From an uncultured Oscillospiraceae bacterium (GTDB taxonomy: Bacteria > Bacillota > Clostridia > Oscillospirales > Oscillospiraceae), in the NCBI GenBank assembly GCA_944386995.1, contig CALXDF010000096.1, forward strand, positions 1 to 39,477: DNA of 39,477 bases, given 5' to 3'. The notes beneath the pieces are model-generated. The model saw nothing but the letters and a program-made list of their open reading frames with translations, ran no database searches and was not told the DNA's origin. Shown one piece after another: positions 13,554 to 21,663 of the stretch (position 1 is the first letter of the stretch; every line of letters starts with the position of its first letter). Made by a program: the position numbers and the translations under genes.

Positions 13554-15365
13554 ATGCACGAAGTCAAGACACCCAAGAAACCCCTGATTTACTATTATAT
13601 CATTGCTATGCTGCTGCTGCTGGCATTCCAATTTCTGGCCATGCCCCTTATGGCACAGGCGCGGATCGAAACCGTGGACTACAACACCTTTGTATCCATG
13701 GTGGAGGCGGGACAGGTGGACGCTGCGGAGATCCAAGAGGCGGATAACCGCATCCTGTTCACCGACAAGGAGAGAACGACTGTCTACAAAACCGCCATGG
13801 TACCAGATCCGGATCTGACCCAGCGCCTGCTGGATGCCGGAGTCTCCACCTCTGGCGTGGAGGTGGAGCAGGGGTCTTTACTGGGAGAGATTCTCAGCTG
13901 GGTGATCCCCATTGCCATTTTCATTGCACTGGGGCAGTTCATGTCCCGAAAAATGATGGACAAGATGGGCGGGCCGAATGCCATGGCATTTGGTAAGTCC
14001 AATGCCAAGATCTATGTGAAATCCTCTGAGGGAATTAAATTTTCTGATGTGGCCGGTGAGGATGAGGCCAAGGAGAACCTGAAGGAGATTGTGGAGTACC
14101 TCCACGATCCCGGCAAATACCAGGAGATCGGCGCGTCCATGCCAAAGGGCGTGCTGCTGGTGGGCCCTCCGGGAACCGGCAAGACCATGCTGGCAAAGGC
14201 AGTGGCCGGCGAGGCGAATGTTCCCTTTTTCTCCATGTCCGGCTCGGAGTTCGTGGAGATGTTCGTCGGCATGGGCGCCAGCAAGGTCCGTGATCTTTTC
14301 AAACAGGCAAAGGAGAAAGCCCCCTGCATTGTCTTCATTGATGAGATCGACGCCATCGGCCAGAAGCGCAACTCCGGCGCCTACGGCGGCAACGACGAGC
14401 GGGAGCAGACACTTAACCAGCTGCTCACCGAGATGGACGGGTTTGAGGGCAACACCGGCGTTATCATCCTGGCGGCCACCAACCGGCCCGAGTCCCTGGA
14501 TCCGGCACTGACCCGGCCCGGGCGCTTTGACCGGCGGGTCCCGGTGGAGCTGCCGGACCTGCAGGGCCGGGAGGATATTCTGAAGGTCCACGCCAAGAAG
14601 ATCAAGGTAGCGGAGGACGTGGACTGGAACCGGATCGCCCGGATGGCATCCGGCGCCAGCGGCGCAGAGCTGGCCAACATTGTCAACGAGGCAGCCCTGC
14701 GGGCGGTTCGGGACGGCCGGCGTTTCGCCACAGAGGCGGATCTGGAGGAGAGTATCGAGGTGGTCATTGCCGGCTACCAAAAGAAAAACGCCATCCTGAC
14801 GGATCAGGAGAAAAAAATCGTGGCCTATCATGAGATCGGCCACGCCCTGGTGGCGGCCAAGCAGACCAACTCCGCTCCGGTGCAGAAAATCACAATCATT
14901 CCCCGGACCTCCGGCGCACTGGGGTATACCATGCAGGTGGATGAGGGGAATCACTATCTGATGAGTCAGGAGGAGCTGGAGAACAAGATCGCCACCCTAA
15001 CCGGCGGCCGCGCCGCCGAAGAGCTGGTGTTCCACTCGGTATCCACCGGCGCCTCCAACGACATTGAGCAGGCCACCAAACTGGCCCGGGCCATGATTAC
15101 CCGGTACGGCATGAGCGCCGATTTTGATATGGTGGCGCTGGAAACGGTGCAGAATCAATACCTGGGCGGGGATTCGTCCCTGGCCTGCTCCGCTGAGACA
15201 GCCGCCAAGATCGACCAGCAGGTGGTGGAGCTGGTGAACACCCAGCATGAGAAGGCCAGCAAGATCCTCTCCGATCATCGGGAGAAACTGGATGAATTGG
15301 CGGCCTACCTCTATCAGAAAGAGACGATCACCGGCGAGGAGTTTATGGAAATCCTGGAAAAATAG
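13554..15365 (+). CDS. ftsH: ATP-dependent zinc metalloprotease FtsH
   Basis: A 603-residue membrane AAA protease that degrades misfolded membrane and regulatory proteins as a hexamer. Two transmembrane helices (about residues 13-31 and 110-127) flank a short extracytoplasmic domain. The AAA module has Walker A GPPGTGKT (204-211), Walker [12 protein letters not shown] and the second region of homology ([19 protein letters not shown]). The zinc site is HEIGH (His426, Glu427, His430) with Asp503 in ASNDIEQAT as third ligand; HEIGH replaces the usual HEAGH, a change outside the ligands. ATG at 13554 follows AAAGGAGGCATC. A weak promoter (AAGACA, 18 bp, TAAAAT near 13428-13457) may serve it. Confidence 0.97.
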   Translation: MHEVKTPKKPLIYYYIIAMLLLLAFQFLAMPLMAQARIETVDYNTFVSMVEAGQVDAAEIQEADNRILFTDKERTTVYKTAMVPDPDLTQRLLDAGVSTSGVEVEQGSLLGEILSWVIPIAIFIALGQFMSRKMMDKMGGPNAMAFGKSNAKIYVKSSEGIKFSDVAGEDEAKENLKEIVEYLHDPGKYQEIGASMPKGVLLVGPPGTGKTMLAKAVAGEANVPFFSMSGSEFVEMFVGMGASKVRDLFKQAKEKAPCIVFIDEIDAIGQKRNSGAYGGNDEREQTLNQLLTEMDGFEGNTGVIILAATNRPESLDPALTRPGRFDRRVPVELPDLQGREDILKVHAKKIKVAEDVDWNRIARMASGASGAELANIVNEAALRAVRDGRRFATEADLEESIEVVIAGYQKKNAILTDQEKKIVAYHEIGHALVAAKQTNSAPVQKITIIPRTSGALGYTMQVDEGNHYLMSQEELENKIATLTGGRAAEELVFHSVSTGASNDIEQATKLARAMITRYGMSADFDMVALETVQNQYLGGDSSLACSAETAAKIDQQVVELVNTQHEKASKILSDHREKLDELAAYLYQKETITGEEFMEILEK

Positions 15366-15430
15366 ACGCTGGCGCAGGAGAAGAAAATACCGGAGACGCT
15401 GCCCGGGGATGGTTTCGGCCGGAAGGGAGA

Positions 15431-15465
15431 AAAGGGGTGCGGGACAATTTGTCCCGCACCCCTTT
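15431..15465. terminator. bidirectional terminator between ftsH and the CAP-domain gene
   Basis: A 13-bp perfect stem (GGGGTGCGGGACA with TGTCCCGCACCCC, 3-base loop) flanked by AAA and TTT lies between convergent genes. Confidence 0.8.
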
Positions 15466-15492
15466 CTGCTGGCGCCACGCAGCCCGGCTGCG

Positions 15493-16665
15493 CTACTTCC
15501 CGACAAACATCTGTACCCAATAGCAGCCATAGCCCGTGTCGGAACGGACATAGCCCACGCCGATGTGGGTGAAGTCGGGACTCAGGATGTTGCCCCGATG
15601 GCCCGGGGAGTTCATCCAGCTTTCCATCACGGCCTCCGGCGTGCTCTGCCCCGCGGCAATGTTTTCTCCGGCGGTATATATCCCCTGCGATGCCCCGGTC
15701 TCATCCAGCGCTGTAAAGCAATCGCTTCCATCGGGGCGTGTATGGGAGAAGAGCTGAATCAGTTCCGGCGCGCGGATGGCCGCGGCCTCCGTCAGCGTGT
15801 CAAAGGTGCCAAGGGGGGCCAGGCCCTCTTTGGCGCGCTCCTGGTTAACCAGCGAGATCACCTCGGCGCACAGCTCGCCAGCGGAGAGCGGCTGGGCGGG
15901 CGGGTCGTCGGCGGGAGCCTCCTGGGGAGCGGTTTCAGCCGGTATCTCGTCTCCCTCCTCGGCGGGGGCGGTTTCAGCGGGAGGGTGTTCCTCCCAGGCG
16001 GGCGCCGGGGAAAGGTTATCCATCTGCGCCTGGAGCCGCGCTGCCACGGTGCAGGCCTGTGCCCGCGTCATGGCCTGGGCGCCGGAGAAAGTGCTGTCGC
16101 TCATGCCGGTGAGGAGCCCAAGATCGTAGCAGGCGGCGACGGCATCCCGGTAGCCGGAGGGGATGGACGCCCAGTCGCTGATCTCTTCCTGGGCGCTGTG
16201 CATGCTATCGCTGCTGGCAGCGGTTCCCATCACGTTGTAGAGAATCTGGGCCATATCGTAGCGTGTGATCGGCAGTTTGCCGGAGTCGTCCCACTCCAGC
16301 GTGTTTGAATCCGCCTCTTCAAAGGAGGCGCCCTTTAAGTAATTCCTGCGCAGGGCCACAAACATGTTGGGCCAGTACCAGTTGAGGTGATCCGGGGACT
16401 TGCTGCGCCATTCCTCGACTTCCTCCGGACAGAGCAGGCGGGTGATAATAACCGTGAACTGCGCGTTGGTCACGCTGTCGCCGGGACGGAAGGTCCCATC
16501 CTCGTAGCCGGTAACAATGCCGCTCTCCTCGGCGGCCTGGATGGCGTCATGCGCCCAGTGGGCGGCAGGAACATCGGAAAAAACGGGCGGCGCTGCCAGA
16601 GCAGGGACGGCAAGGGAGAGGGCCGGCACCAGGGAAAGAATCACAGAAAACAAGCGCTGCTTCAT
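15493..16665 (-). CDS. secreted SLH-domain and CAP-domain (YkwD-like) protein
   Basis: A 390-residue exported protein. A signal peptide (about residues 1-24, ending PALAAP) is followed by an SLH repeat (about 27-80: FSDVPAAHWAHDAIQAAEESGIVTG, DGTFRPGDSVTNAQF), a divergent SLH region (about 130-215), a linker rich in Pro, Glu and Ala (about 220-262), and a CAP/SCP-PR1 domain (about 268-390) with VNQERAKEGLAPL, a His in FSHTRPDG, AGENIAAG and SWMNSPGHRGNILSPDFTHIGVG. SLH repeats tether proteins to the cell wall; CAP domains in bacterial spore and wall proteins (YkwD, SafA context) have no settled activity. ATG at 16665 follows CAGGAGGTATC. An extended -10 (TGGTATAAT, 16744-16752 region) lies upstream. 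Confidence 0.92.
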   Translation of the reverse strand: MKQRLFSVILSLVPALSLAVPALAAPPVFSDVPAAHWAHDAIQAAEESGIVTGYEDGTFRPGDSVTNAQFTVIITRLLCPEEVEEWRSKSPDHLNWYWPNMFVALRRNYLKGASFEEADSNTLEWDDSGKLPITRYDMAQILYNVMGTAASSDSMHSAQEEISDWASIPSGYRDAVAACYDLGLLTGMSDSTFSGAQAMTRAQACTVAARLQAQMDNLSPAPAWEEHPPAETAPAEEGDEIPAETAPQEAPADDPPAQPLSAGELCAEVISLVNQERAKEGLAPLGTFDTLTEAAAIRAPELIQLFSHTRPDGSDCFTALDETGASQGIYTAGENIAAGQSTPEAVMESWMNSPGHRGNILSPDFTHIGVGYVRSDTGYGCYWVQMFVGK

Positions 16666-16863
16666 GGTGATACCTCCTGAAAGATCTTTCTGGGAGACCG
16701 CTCCGCCCCGGAAACGCAGTTGGAAACGGTCATCTCCGTCCCTATTATACCATGGCCTGGGAAGCTTTGGGATCTGGCCGCCGGAAAATTTGGGAGCGGC
16801 CGCCGGAAAAAGCGGCAGATTCCTATCCCTGCGGGTAATGGAGGGCGGAAATGTAAAGGGCAG

Positions 16864-16924
16864 GTTAAAAGATCCGTAAGAGTTTGTAAGATGCCTTGAA
16901 ATGGAAATTTGAGGGGACTATACT
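16864..16924 (+). promoter_or_regulatory. metallophosphatase promoter with upstream direct repeats
   Basis: TTGAAA (16896-16901), a 17-bp spacer and TATACT (16919-16924). Just upstream are repeats at 10-11 bp steps: TTAAAA (16865), GTAAGA (16876) and GTAAGA (16886). The spacing recalls PhoP boxes of Firmicutes, but the match is only partial. Confidence 0.5.
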
Positions 16925-16982
16925 GCCGCTTGTAGGGGAATTCCCCGGATAAAATCAAGGAAGGATAGAAAGAAGGATCAAC

Positions 16983-18929
16983 GTGAAACTGAAACAGAAG
17001 ATTCTGACAGGTGCCGTGTGTGCGGCTCTGCTGGTAGGGGCCATGGTTCCGGCCCTGGCCGCTACCGTCCACTACAACGACGGCGCCACTGTGGGCGGAA
17101 GCGCCGAGTGGACTGCCTGGACAGAGGAATGGAACACTGTGGCCACCGATTATACAAAGGTGTCCATGACCCCTGGCGCGGATGAGACGGAGCTGAACTT
17201 CGCCTGGTACAGCTTGGACAACGGCTCCGCTGCCACCCCTGTGGTTCATTTCGGTACGGACCGGAACAGCCTGGAAACCTTCACCGGCACCTCCGGCGAT
17301 GTGGACGCCAGCCTGACGGACGGTGTGGCCTATGATTACAACCATGTCACCGTTACCGGCCTGGAGGAGAATACCACCTATTACTACACTGTGGAGAAGA
17401 ACGGTGTGGAGAGCGAAGTGGAGACCTATCAGACCCACAGCTTTGAAACGGTCAAGATGCTGTATGTGGGCGATCCTCAGATCGGCGCCTCTAAGGGCCA
17501 GCCCCAGGGCAGCGAGACCCTCTCCGCCGACTCCGGCGCGGCCAATACTGCCGCCCGCAATGACTCTTTCGGCTGGAACCGCACGCTGGAAGCCGCTCTG
17601 GCTCAGGATAGCGATGTGAGCTTCATTATCTCCGCCGGCGACCAGGTCAACAAGACCGGTCAGCCCAAGGAGGAGGAGTACGCCGGCTATCTTGATCCGG
17701 ATGTGCTGGCCTCCCTGCCGGTTGCCACTACCATCGGCAACCACGACTCTCTGAATGCCGACTACATGTACCACTTCAACAACCCCAACGCCACGGAGTA
17801 CGGCACCACCCAGGCCGGCGGCGACTACTACTACTCCTACGGAAACGGCCTGTTCATCGTGCTGAACACCAACAATTACAATGTGGCGGAGCACGAGCAG
17901 GCCATCCGGGAGGCCGTTGCCTCTGATCCGGACGCCGCCTGGCGGATCGTCACCATCCATCAGGATATCTACGGTTCCGGCCTGGATCACTCCGACACGG
18001 ACGGCATGATCCTTCGTACTCAGCTGACTCCCATCTTTGACGAGTATGATATCGACGTGGTGCTCCAGGGCCACGACCACACCTACAGCCGCTCCAAGCT
18101 GCTGTACGGCGATGGCCAGACCCACGGTGCCTATGAGTTCCAGCTGAACGCCGACGGCAGTGACTATGACTGGGATCACGCCTATGATATCAACGCCGAC
18201 ACCCAGATCCCCCTGTACCCCGAGGACGGCGACGCTGCCGGTCAGGCTCTGCTGGACAACTTCCAGGCGGACAACCGCTGCTACACCATTGAGACGACCA
18301 CCGGCGGCACCGTGGTGAATCCCAACGGCACGCTGTACATGACGGCAAACTCCGCCTCCGGCTCCAAGTATTATGAGTTGATCTCCACCCAGCAGGACTA
18401 TATTGCCGAGCGCAGCCAGAACTGGCTGCCCAGCTGGTCTGTCATTACCATGAGCGCCGAGTCCTTCTCCATTGACACCTATCAGATCACGGCTGCCGGT
18501 ACCACCGAGAAGATCGACGAGACCTTTACCATCCGCAAGACGGGCAGCGGTGAGAGCCTCACCGCTCCCCTGACCCGCGGAGAGGCGGTGGAGCGGCTGT
18601 ATAACGCCGCCGGCTGCCCCGCTGTCTCTGACGGCACCAGCTTTGCTGATGTGTCCGCTTCCGCTTCCTATGCTGACGCTGTGGCGTGGGCCGAGAACCA
18701 GGGCATCATCAAAGGTGTGACCGACTCCGCCTTCCAGCCTGACACCGTCATCACCCAGGCCCAGTTTGCCGCAATGGTGACCCGTTATGCTGCAACCCGG
18801 GGCGCTTCCGGCGCCTCTGTGGATGCTACCGTGGCCGAGGGCCTGGCCTATGCCCGGGACAATGGCCTGCTGACCGGCAGTGCTGTCACTGCATCCACCG
18901 CGGATTACGCACTGACCAAGCTGGGCTGA
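16983..18929 (+). CDS. secreted purple-acid-phosphatase-like metallophosphoesterase with SLH repeats
   Basis: A 648-residue secreted protein. Signal peptide (1-26, ending ALAA); N-terminal fibronectin-like domain of purple acid phosphatases (about 40-150, ending TGLEENTTYYYTVEKNG); metallophosphoesterase domain (about 158-400) with D164-P-Q166, GDQ (Asp220), GNHD (252-255), His326 and GHDHTYSRS (363-371). The first motif has Gln in place of the His of the usual DxH. C-terminal SLH repeats (about 535-600, then a shortened one to 648) should hold it on the wall. GTG at 16983 follows GAAGGATC. Probable role: releasing phosphate from external phosphoesters. The second SLH repeat ends early, but no frameshift is seen. 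Confidence 0.93.
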   Translation: MKLKQKILTGAVCAALLVGAMVPALAATVHYNDGATVGGSAEWTAWTEEWNTVATDYTKVSMTPGADETELNFAWYSLDNGSAATPVVHFGTDRNSLETFTGTSGDVDASLTDGVAYDYNHVTVTGLEENTTYYYTVEKNGVESEVETYQTHSFETVKMLYVGDPQIGASKGQPQGSETLSADSGAANTAARNDSFGWNRTLEAALAQDSDVSFIISAGDQVNKTGQPKEEEYAGYLDPDVLASLPVATTIGNHDSLNADYMYHFNNPNATEYGTTQAGGDYYYSYGNGLFIVLNTNNYNVAEHEQAIREAVASDPDAAWRIVTIHQDIYGSGLDHSDTDGMILRTQLTPIFDEYDIDVVLQGHDHTYSRSKLLYGDGQTHGAYEFQLNADGSDYDWDHAYDINADTQIPLYPEDGDAAGQALLDNFQADNRCYTIETTTGGTVVNPNGTLYMTANSASGSKYYELISTQQDYIAERSQNWLPSWSVITMSAESFSIDTYQITAAGTTEKIDETFTIRKTGSGESLTAPLTRGEAVERLYNAAGCPAVSDGTSFADVSASASYADAVAWAENQGIIKGVTDSAFQPDTVITQAQFAAMVTRYAATRGASGASVDATVAEGLAYARDNGLLTGSAVTASTADYALTKLG

Positions 18930-18956
18930 TTGCCGGCACGGCGCAATCTCCCTTTG

Positions 18957-19029
18957 TCTCTCCGCAGGCACATGCCTGCGGAGAGACACTGTTTAGATTC
19001 CTGCAGAAACAGAACCTGTGTTTCTGCGG
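18957..19029 (+). terminator. two tandem hairpins after the phosphatase gene
   Basis: The first is a 14-bp stem (TCTCTCCGCAGGCA with its complement, 18957-18986) followed by CACTGTTTAG. The second pairs CTGCAGAAACA (19001-19011) with TGTTTCTGCGG (19019-19029), one wobble. Neither has a classic U tract. Together they probably end or attenuate the transcript before the YibE/F gene. Confidence 0.55.
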
Positions 19030-19120
19030 AAATGTGGACAGAATGCAGGCGGTAGGGAAGGAAGACCCGCCGAAACCGGAAAATGCCAGCAAGACTTTAT
19101 CAGGAAACGAGGATGACCAT

Positions 19121-20260
19121 TTGAAACGACGTGTAGATCTGAAGCGCTGGCTGCCGCCGGTTGTGCTGCTGGCGCTGTTTTTGGTATTTGTGATTCGCCT
19201 GAACCAGGTAGACAAGGTTCCGATTATCTCCCGGGAGGGACAGACCTTTGAAAAAGGTGTGGTTACCGCCATTATTCAAGACAATCTCCAACCCAATGGC
19301 ACCCGTGTGGGAGAGCAGGTGGTCCGTGTCCGGATGACCACCGGGGAGTTGAAGGGGCAGGAAATTGAGACCACCTCCAGTGCCGGGTTCCTCTTCGGCG
19401 CCCCCTGTGTGGAGGGAATGCGGGTAATCATCATGCAGAGTATTGCCGGGGACAGCGTGGTCTCCAGTGTCTACTCCCAGGATCGGGAGTTTCAGGTGCT
19501 GGCCTTTGCGGCTGTCTATCTGCTGGCCTTGTGTGCCATCGGCGGCTGGCAGGGCATTAAAGGCGCGCTGAGCCTGGTGTTTACCTTTGGATGCATTATC
19601 TGGGTATATCTGCCCCTGGTTTACCGGGGATGGTCCCCCTTCTGGACGGCGGTCCTGATCAGCGCCATTACTACGGTGGTGTCCATGTGGCTGATTGGCG
19701 GTCCCACTCGCAAAACCCTGGTGGCCACGGCGGGAACCGTGGCCGGCGTGGTGCTGGCAGGTCTATTTTCCTCCATGTTCTCTTTTGCGACCGGTATCAC
19801 CGGTTGGAATGTCAGCGACATTGAAAGCCTGATGACCTTGTGGAATACCGGGGGGATTCAGGTGGGCGGCCTGCTGTTCTCCGGGCTGCTGATCTCCTCT
19901 CTGGGGGCTATGATGGATGTGGGAATGTCCATTGCCAGTGCCATGACAGAGATTCAGGCCCAGACACCAGGGATCTCCCGCCGGGATCTGTTTCAGGCCG
20001 GCATGCGGGTTGGACGGGATATGATGGGTACCAACTCCAACACCTTAATCCTGGCCTTTGCCGGCGGCAGTATCTCCATGCTGGTGCTGGATTACGCCTA
20101 TGACCTGCCCTGGCTGCAGATCATCAACTCCAACAATATCGGCATTGCCATCATGCAGGGCCTCTCAGGCAGCTTCGGCGTGGTACTCGGCGTGCCGGTC
20201 ACCGTAGCCATGGCTATGCTGCTCTATACGCTGCCCCGCCGTCATCAGGAGGCCGCCTGA
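19121..20260 (+). CDS. YibE/F family multispanning membrane protein
   Basis: A YibE/F-like integral membrane protein of 379 residues from the TTG at 19121, chosen because GAGGA lies 8 bases before it; an in-frame ATG at 19034 would add 29 polar residues and sits right beside a hairpin. There is one N-terminal helix (LPPVVLLALFLVFVIRL), an extracytoplasmic part of about 100 residues (VVTAII, GELKGQEIETT), then about seven helices with the family block GGIQVGGLLFSGLLISSLGAMMDVGMSIASAM and RDMMGTNSNTLILAFAGGSI. The family is widespread in Firmicutes; its transport activity is not established. It stands alone between terminators. Confidence 0.88.
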   Translation: MKRRVDLKRWLPPVVLLALFLVFVIRLNQVDKVPIISREGQTFEKGVVTAIIQDNLQPNGTRVGEQVVRVRMTTGELKGQEIETTSSAGFLFGAPCVEGMRVIIMQSIAGDSVVSSVYSQDREFQVLAFAAVYLLALCAIGGWQGIKGALSLVFTFGCIIWVYLPLVYRGWSPFWTAVLISAITTVVSMWLIGGPTRKTLVATAGTVAGVVLAGLFSSMFSFATGITGWNVSDIESLMTLWNTGGIQVGGLLFSGLLISSLGAMMDVGMSIASAMTEIQAQTPGISRRDLFQAGMRVGRDMMGTNSNTLILAFAGGSISMLVLDYAYDLPWLQIINSNNIGIAIMQGLSGSFGVVLGVPVTVAMAMLLYTLPRRHQEAA

Positions 20261-20289
20261 ACAGAAACGGGAGCATCTCCGACAAACAT

Positions 20290-20330
20290 AAAAGGATCCG
20301 CCGCGAAGCAGCCCGCGACGGATCCTTTTT
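20290..20330. terminator. bidirectional rho-independent terminator
   Basis: AAAAGGATCCG pairs with CGGATCCTTTT around an 18-base loop that can pair further. It lies between the convergent YibE/F and DUF2200 genes. Confidence 0.88.
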
Positions 20331-20369
20331 CCTGTATATGTCGCATGGGTTCCGGAAGAGGGAACCGCT

Positions 20370-20729
20370 TCAATGCAGCCCGGGGGCCAGAATCCGCTCC
20401 AAGGGCTTTCCCTTGGCCAGATCATCCACCAGTTTGTCCAGGTAGCGGATCTCCCGCAGCAGCGGGTCCTCCACCGATTCTACCCGCACACCGCACACGG
20501 AGCCCCGGATGCGGAGGCGGTCCGGATTGGGGTGGGGCGCCTGGGAAAAGAAATCCCCATAGGAGATGGCGGAGCCGGACAGGCGCGCCAGATCCTCCCG
20601 TCTGTATCCGGTGAGCCAGCAGGTTACCAGCGCCACCTCTTCTCTGGTGCGCCCTTTCTTCACGGCCTTCTGCTCCAGAAGCGGATAGATGCGGGAAAAC
20701 GGCATCTCCATGATGGAGTGGCTCTGCAT
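20370..20729 (-). CDS. DUF2200 family protein
   Basis: A 119-residue protein matching DUF2200: [30 protein letters not shown], the conserved CWLTGY, then [26 protein letters not shown] and [24 protein letters not shown]. Function is unknown; it is soluble and helical at both ends. The ATG at 20729 is preferred because AGGAGG lies 7 bases upstream; the ATG at 20735 is too close to that site. It is the second gene after the ArsR-type regulator, 34 bases downstream, so the two are likely one transcript. Confidence 0.87.
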   Translation of the reverse strand: [119 protein letters not shown]

Positions 20730-20763
20730 ATGCATTCCTCCTGATAGGACAGATTCATACCGC

Positions 20764-21138
20764 TCAGCGCTCCTCCGGAGCGGAGGGGCAGGTGATGGCC
20801 ACCAGCGCCTCGATCATGTGGTGGAGCAGCTGGGCCCGCTGGGTATCGGCGGCCCGGTAATAGACCTCCTTGCCCTCTCGGCGGCTGACGATCAGGCCGC
20901 CGGCTTTCAGCTGACGGAGATGGTGGGAGACAGCGGGACTGCTCATGTCCACCATGGCGGAGAGGTTGATGACGCACTCCTCACAGTGACACAGCAGCCA
21001 GAAAATCCGGATGCGGCTGCCGTCTCCCAGCTGCTTGAAAATATCGGCCACGGTTTGAAATTCTGCCACGCTGGGCACATGGGACAGCTCACGCTCCATG
21101 GACTGGCCGTGGTCGTGGGGCAGCGGCAGATTTGACAT
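20764..21138 (-). CDS. ArsR/SmtB family metal-sensing repressor
   Basis: A 124-residue winged-helix repressor of the ArsR/SmtB/CadC group. Motifs: ADIFKQLGDGSRIRIFWLL, Cys50-His-Cys52 and Glu-Cys55 in the helix before the DNA-reading segment, SPAVSHHLRQLKAGGLIVSRREGKEVYY, and a last helix with LLHHMIEAL whose His and Glu resemble the alpha5 zinc site of SmtB. Cys55 aligns with the first Cys of the CadC CVC motif, the second being Ile. The N-terminus is His-rich (LPHDHGQ). ATG at 21138 follows AGGAGGTGG. It diverges from an HMA protein and a Zn/Cd-type ATPase, so a zinc, cadmium or lead signal is likely. Confidence 0.93.
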   Translation of the reverse strand: MSNLPLPHDHGQSMERELSHVPSVAEFQTVADIFKQLGDGSRIRIFWLLCHCEECVINLSAMVDMSSPAVSHHLRQLKAGGLIVSRREGKEVYYRAADTQRAQLLHHMIEALVAITCPSAPEER

Positions 21139-21258
21139 AGGGGCCACCTCCTGCGGTGATGGTAATATAATTTATTGTATCACAAGCCATCCTGTCAGAA
21201 AACCCCTAAAATTTTGCGCCATTCCGGCCCGTCTTTTGAAGGAAAAATATTTGCGTTT

Positions 21259-21331
21259 GCCTATTGACATTGGCAGGAAATAGGCGTATGCTGTTTACAG
21301 TTAAATGATTGCTTAATCGTTATCGATTGCT
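21259..21331. promoter_or_regulatory. promoter and operator region of the HMA-P1B ATPase genes
   Basis: The plus-strand promoter is TTGACA (21264-21269), 17 bp, TATGCT (21287-21292). GCCTATT (21259-21265) and AATAGGC (21279-21285) form an inverted repeat across the -35 and spacer. Downstream are AATCG-TTAT-CGATT (21315-21328) and GATTGCT twice (21307, 21325). Either repeat could be the ArsR-type operator. Confidence 0.6.
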
Positions 21332-21355
21332 GGAGACTGGAAAGGAGCCTTGACG

Positions 21356-21574
21356 ATGAAAAAGACTTATAAGATCGACGTGGACTGCGCCAACTGCGCC
21401 AACAAGATGGAGGATGCCGCCCGCAAGACTGCCGGTGTCCAGAGCTGCACTGTGAACTTCATGACCTTGAAGATGAATGTGGAATTTGAGGAGGGCCAGG
21501 ACCCGAAAGCGGTCATGGAGCAGGTTCGTAAGAACTGCAAAAAGGTGGAGGACGACTGCGAGATCTTCCTGTAA
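21356..21574 (+). CDS. free-standing heavy-metal-associated (HMA) domain protein
   Basis: A 72-residue HMA-fold protein. The metal site is DCANC (Cys11 and Cys14) in KTYKIDVDCANCANKME, followed by the usual beta-alpha-beta pattern (VQSCTVNFMTLKMNVEFEEG). An Asp precedes the first Cys (DCANC), and the tail is acidic with Cys (CKKVEDDCEIF), as in Zn/Cd/Pb ATPase N-terminal domains and unlike Cu chaperones (MxCxxC). The adjacent ATPase lacks this domain, so this protein is likely its detached metal-delivery domain. ATG at 21356 follows AAAGGAGCC; a TTG two codons earlier is possible. Confidence 0.92.
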   Translation: MKKTYKIDVDCANCANKMEDAARKTAGVQSCTVNFMTLKMNVEFEEGQDPKAVMEQVRKNCKKVEDDCEIFL

Positions 21575-21578
21575 ACCA

Positions 21579-21621
21579 GCCCCGCCGCCCCAAAAGCAAG
21601 CGCTTGCGGGGCATACTTTTT
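21579..21621 (+). terminator. weak terminator or attenuator between HMA gene and ATPase gene
   Basis: GCCCCG (21579-21584) can pair with CGGGGC (21607-21612), enclosing the palindrome GCAAGCGCTTGC, and TACTTTTTC follows. Partial termination here would give more HMA protein than pump. Confidence 0.5.
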
Positions 21622-21663
21622 CAAAAACGATTAAACAGGTGTTGAATTGAGGGAGGGATCTCC

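Noticed and set aside
16662..18989. Minus-strand frame of 775 codons rich in Gly, Val and Ile
   Set aside because: Antisense of the metallophosphatase gene; the sense protein has signal peptide, metal motifs and SLH repeats.
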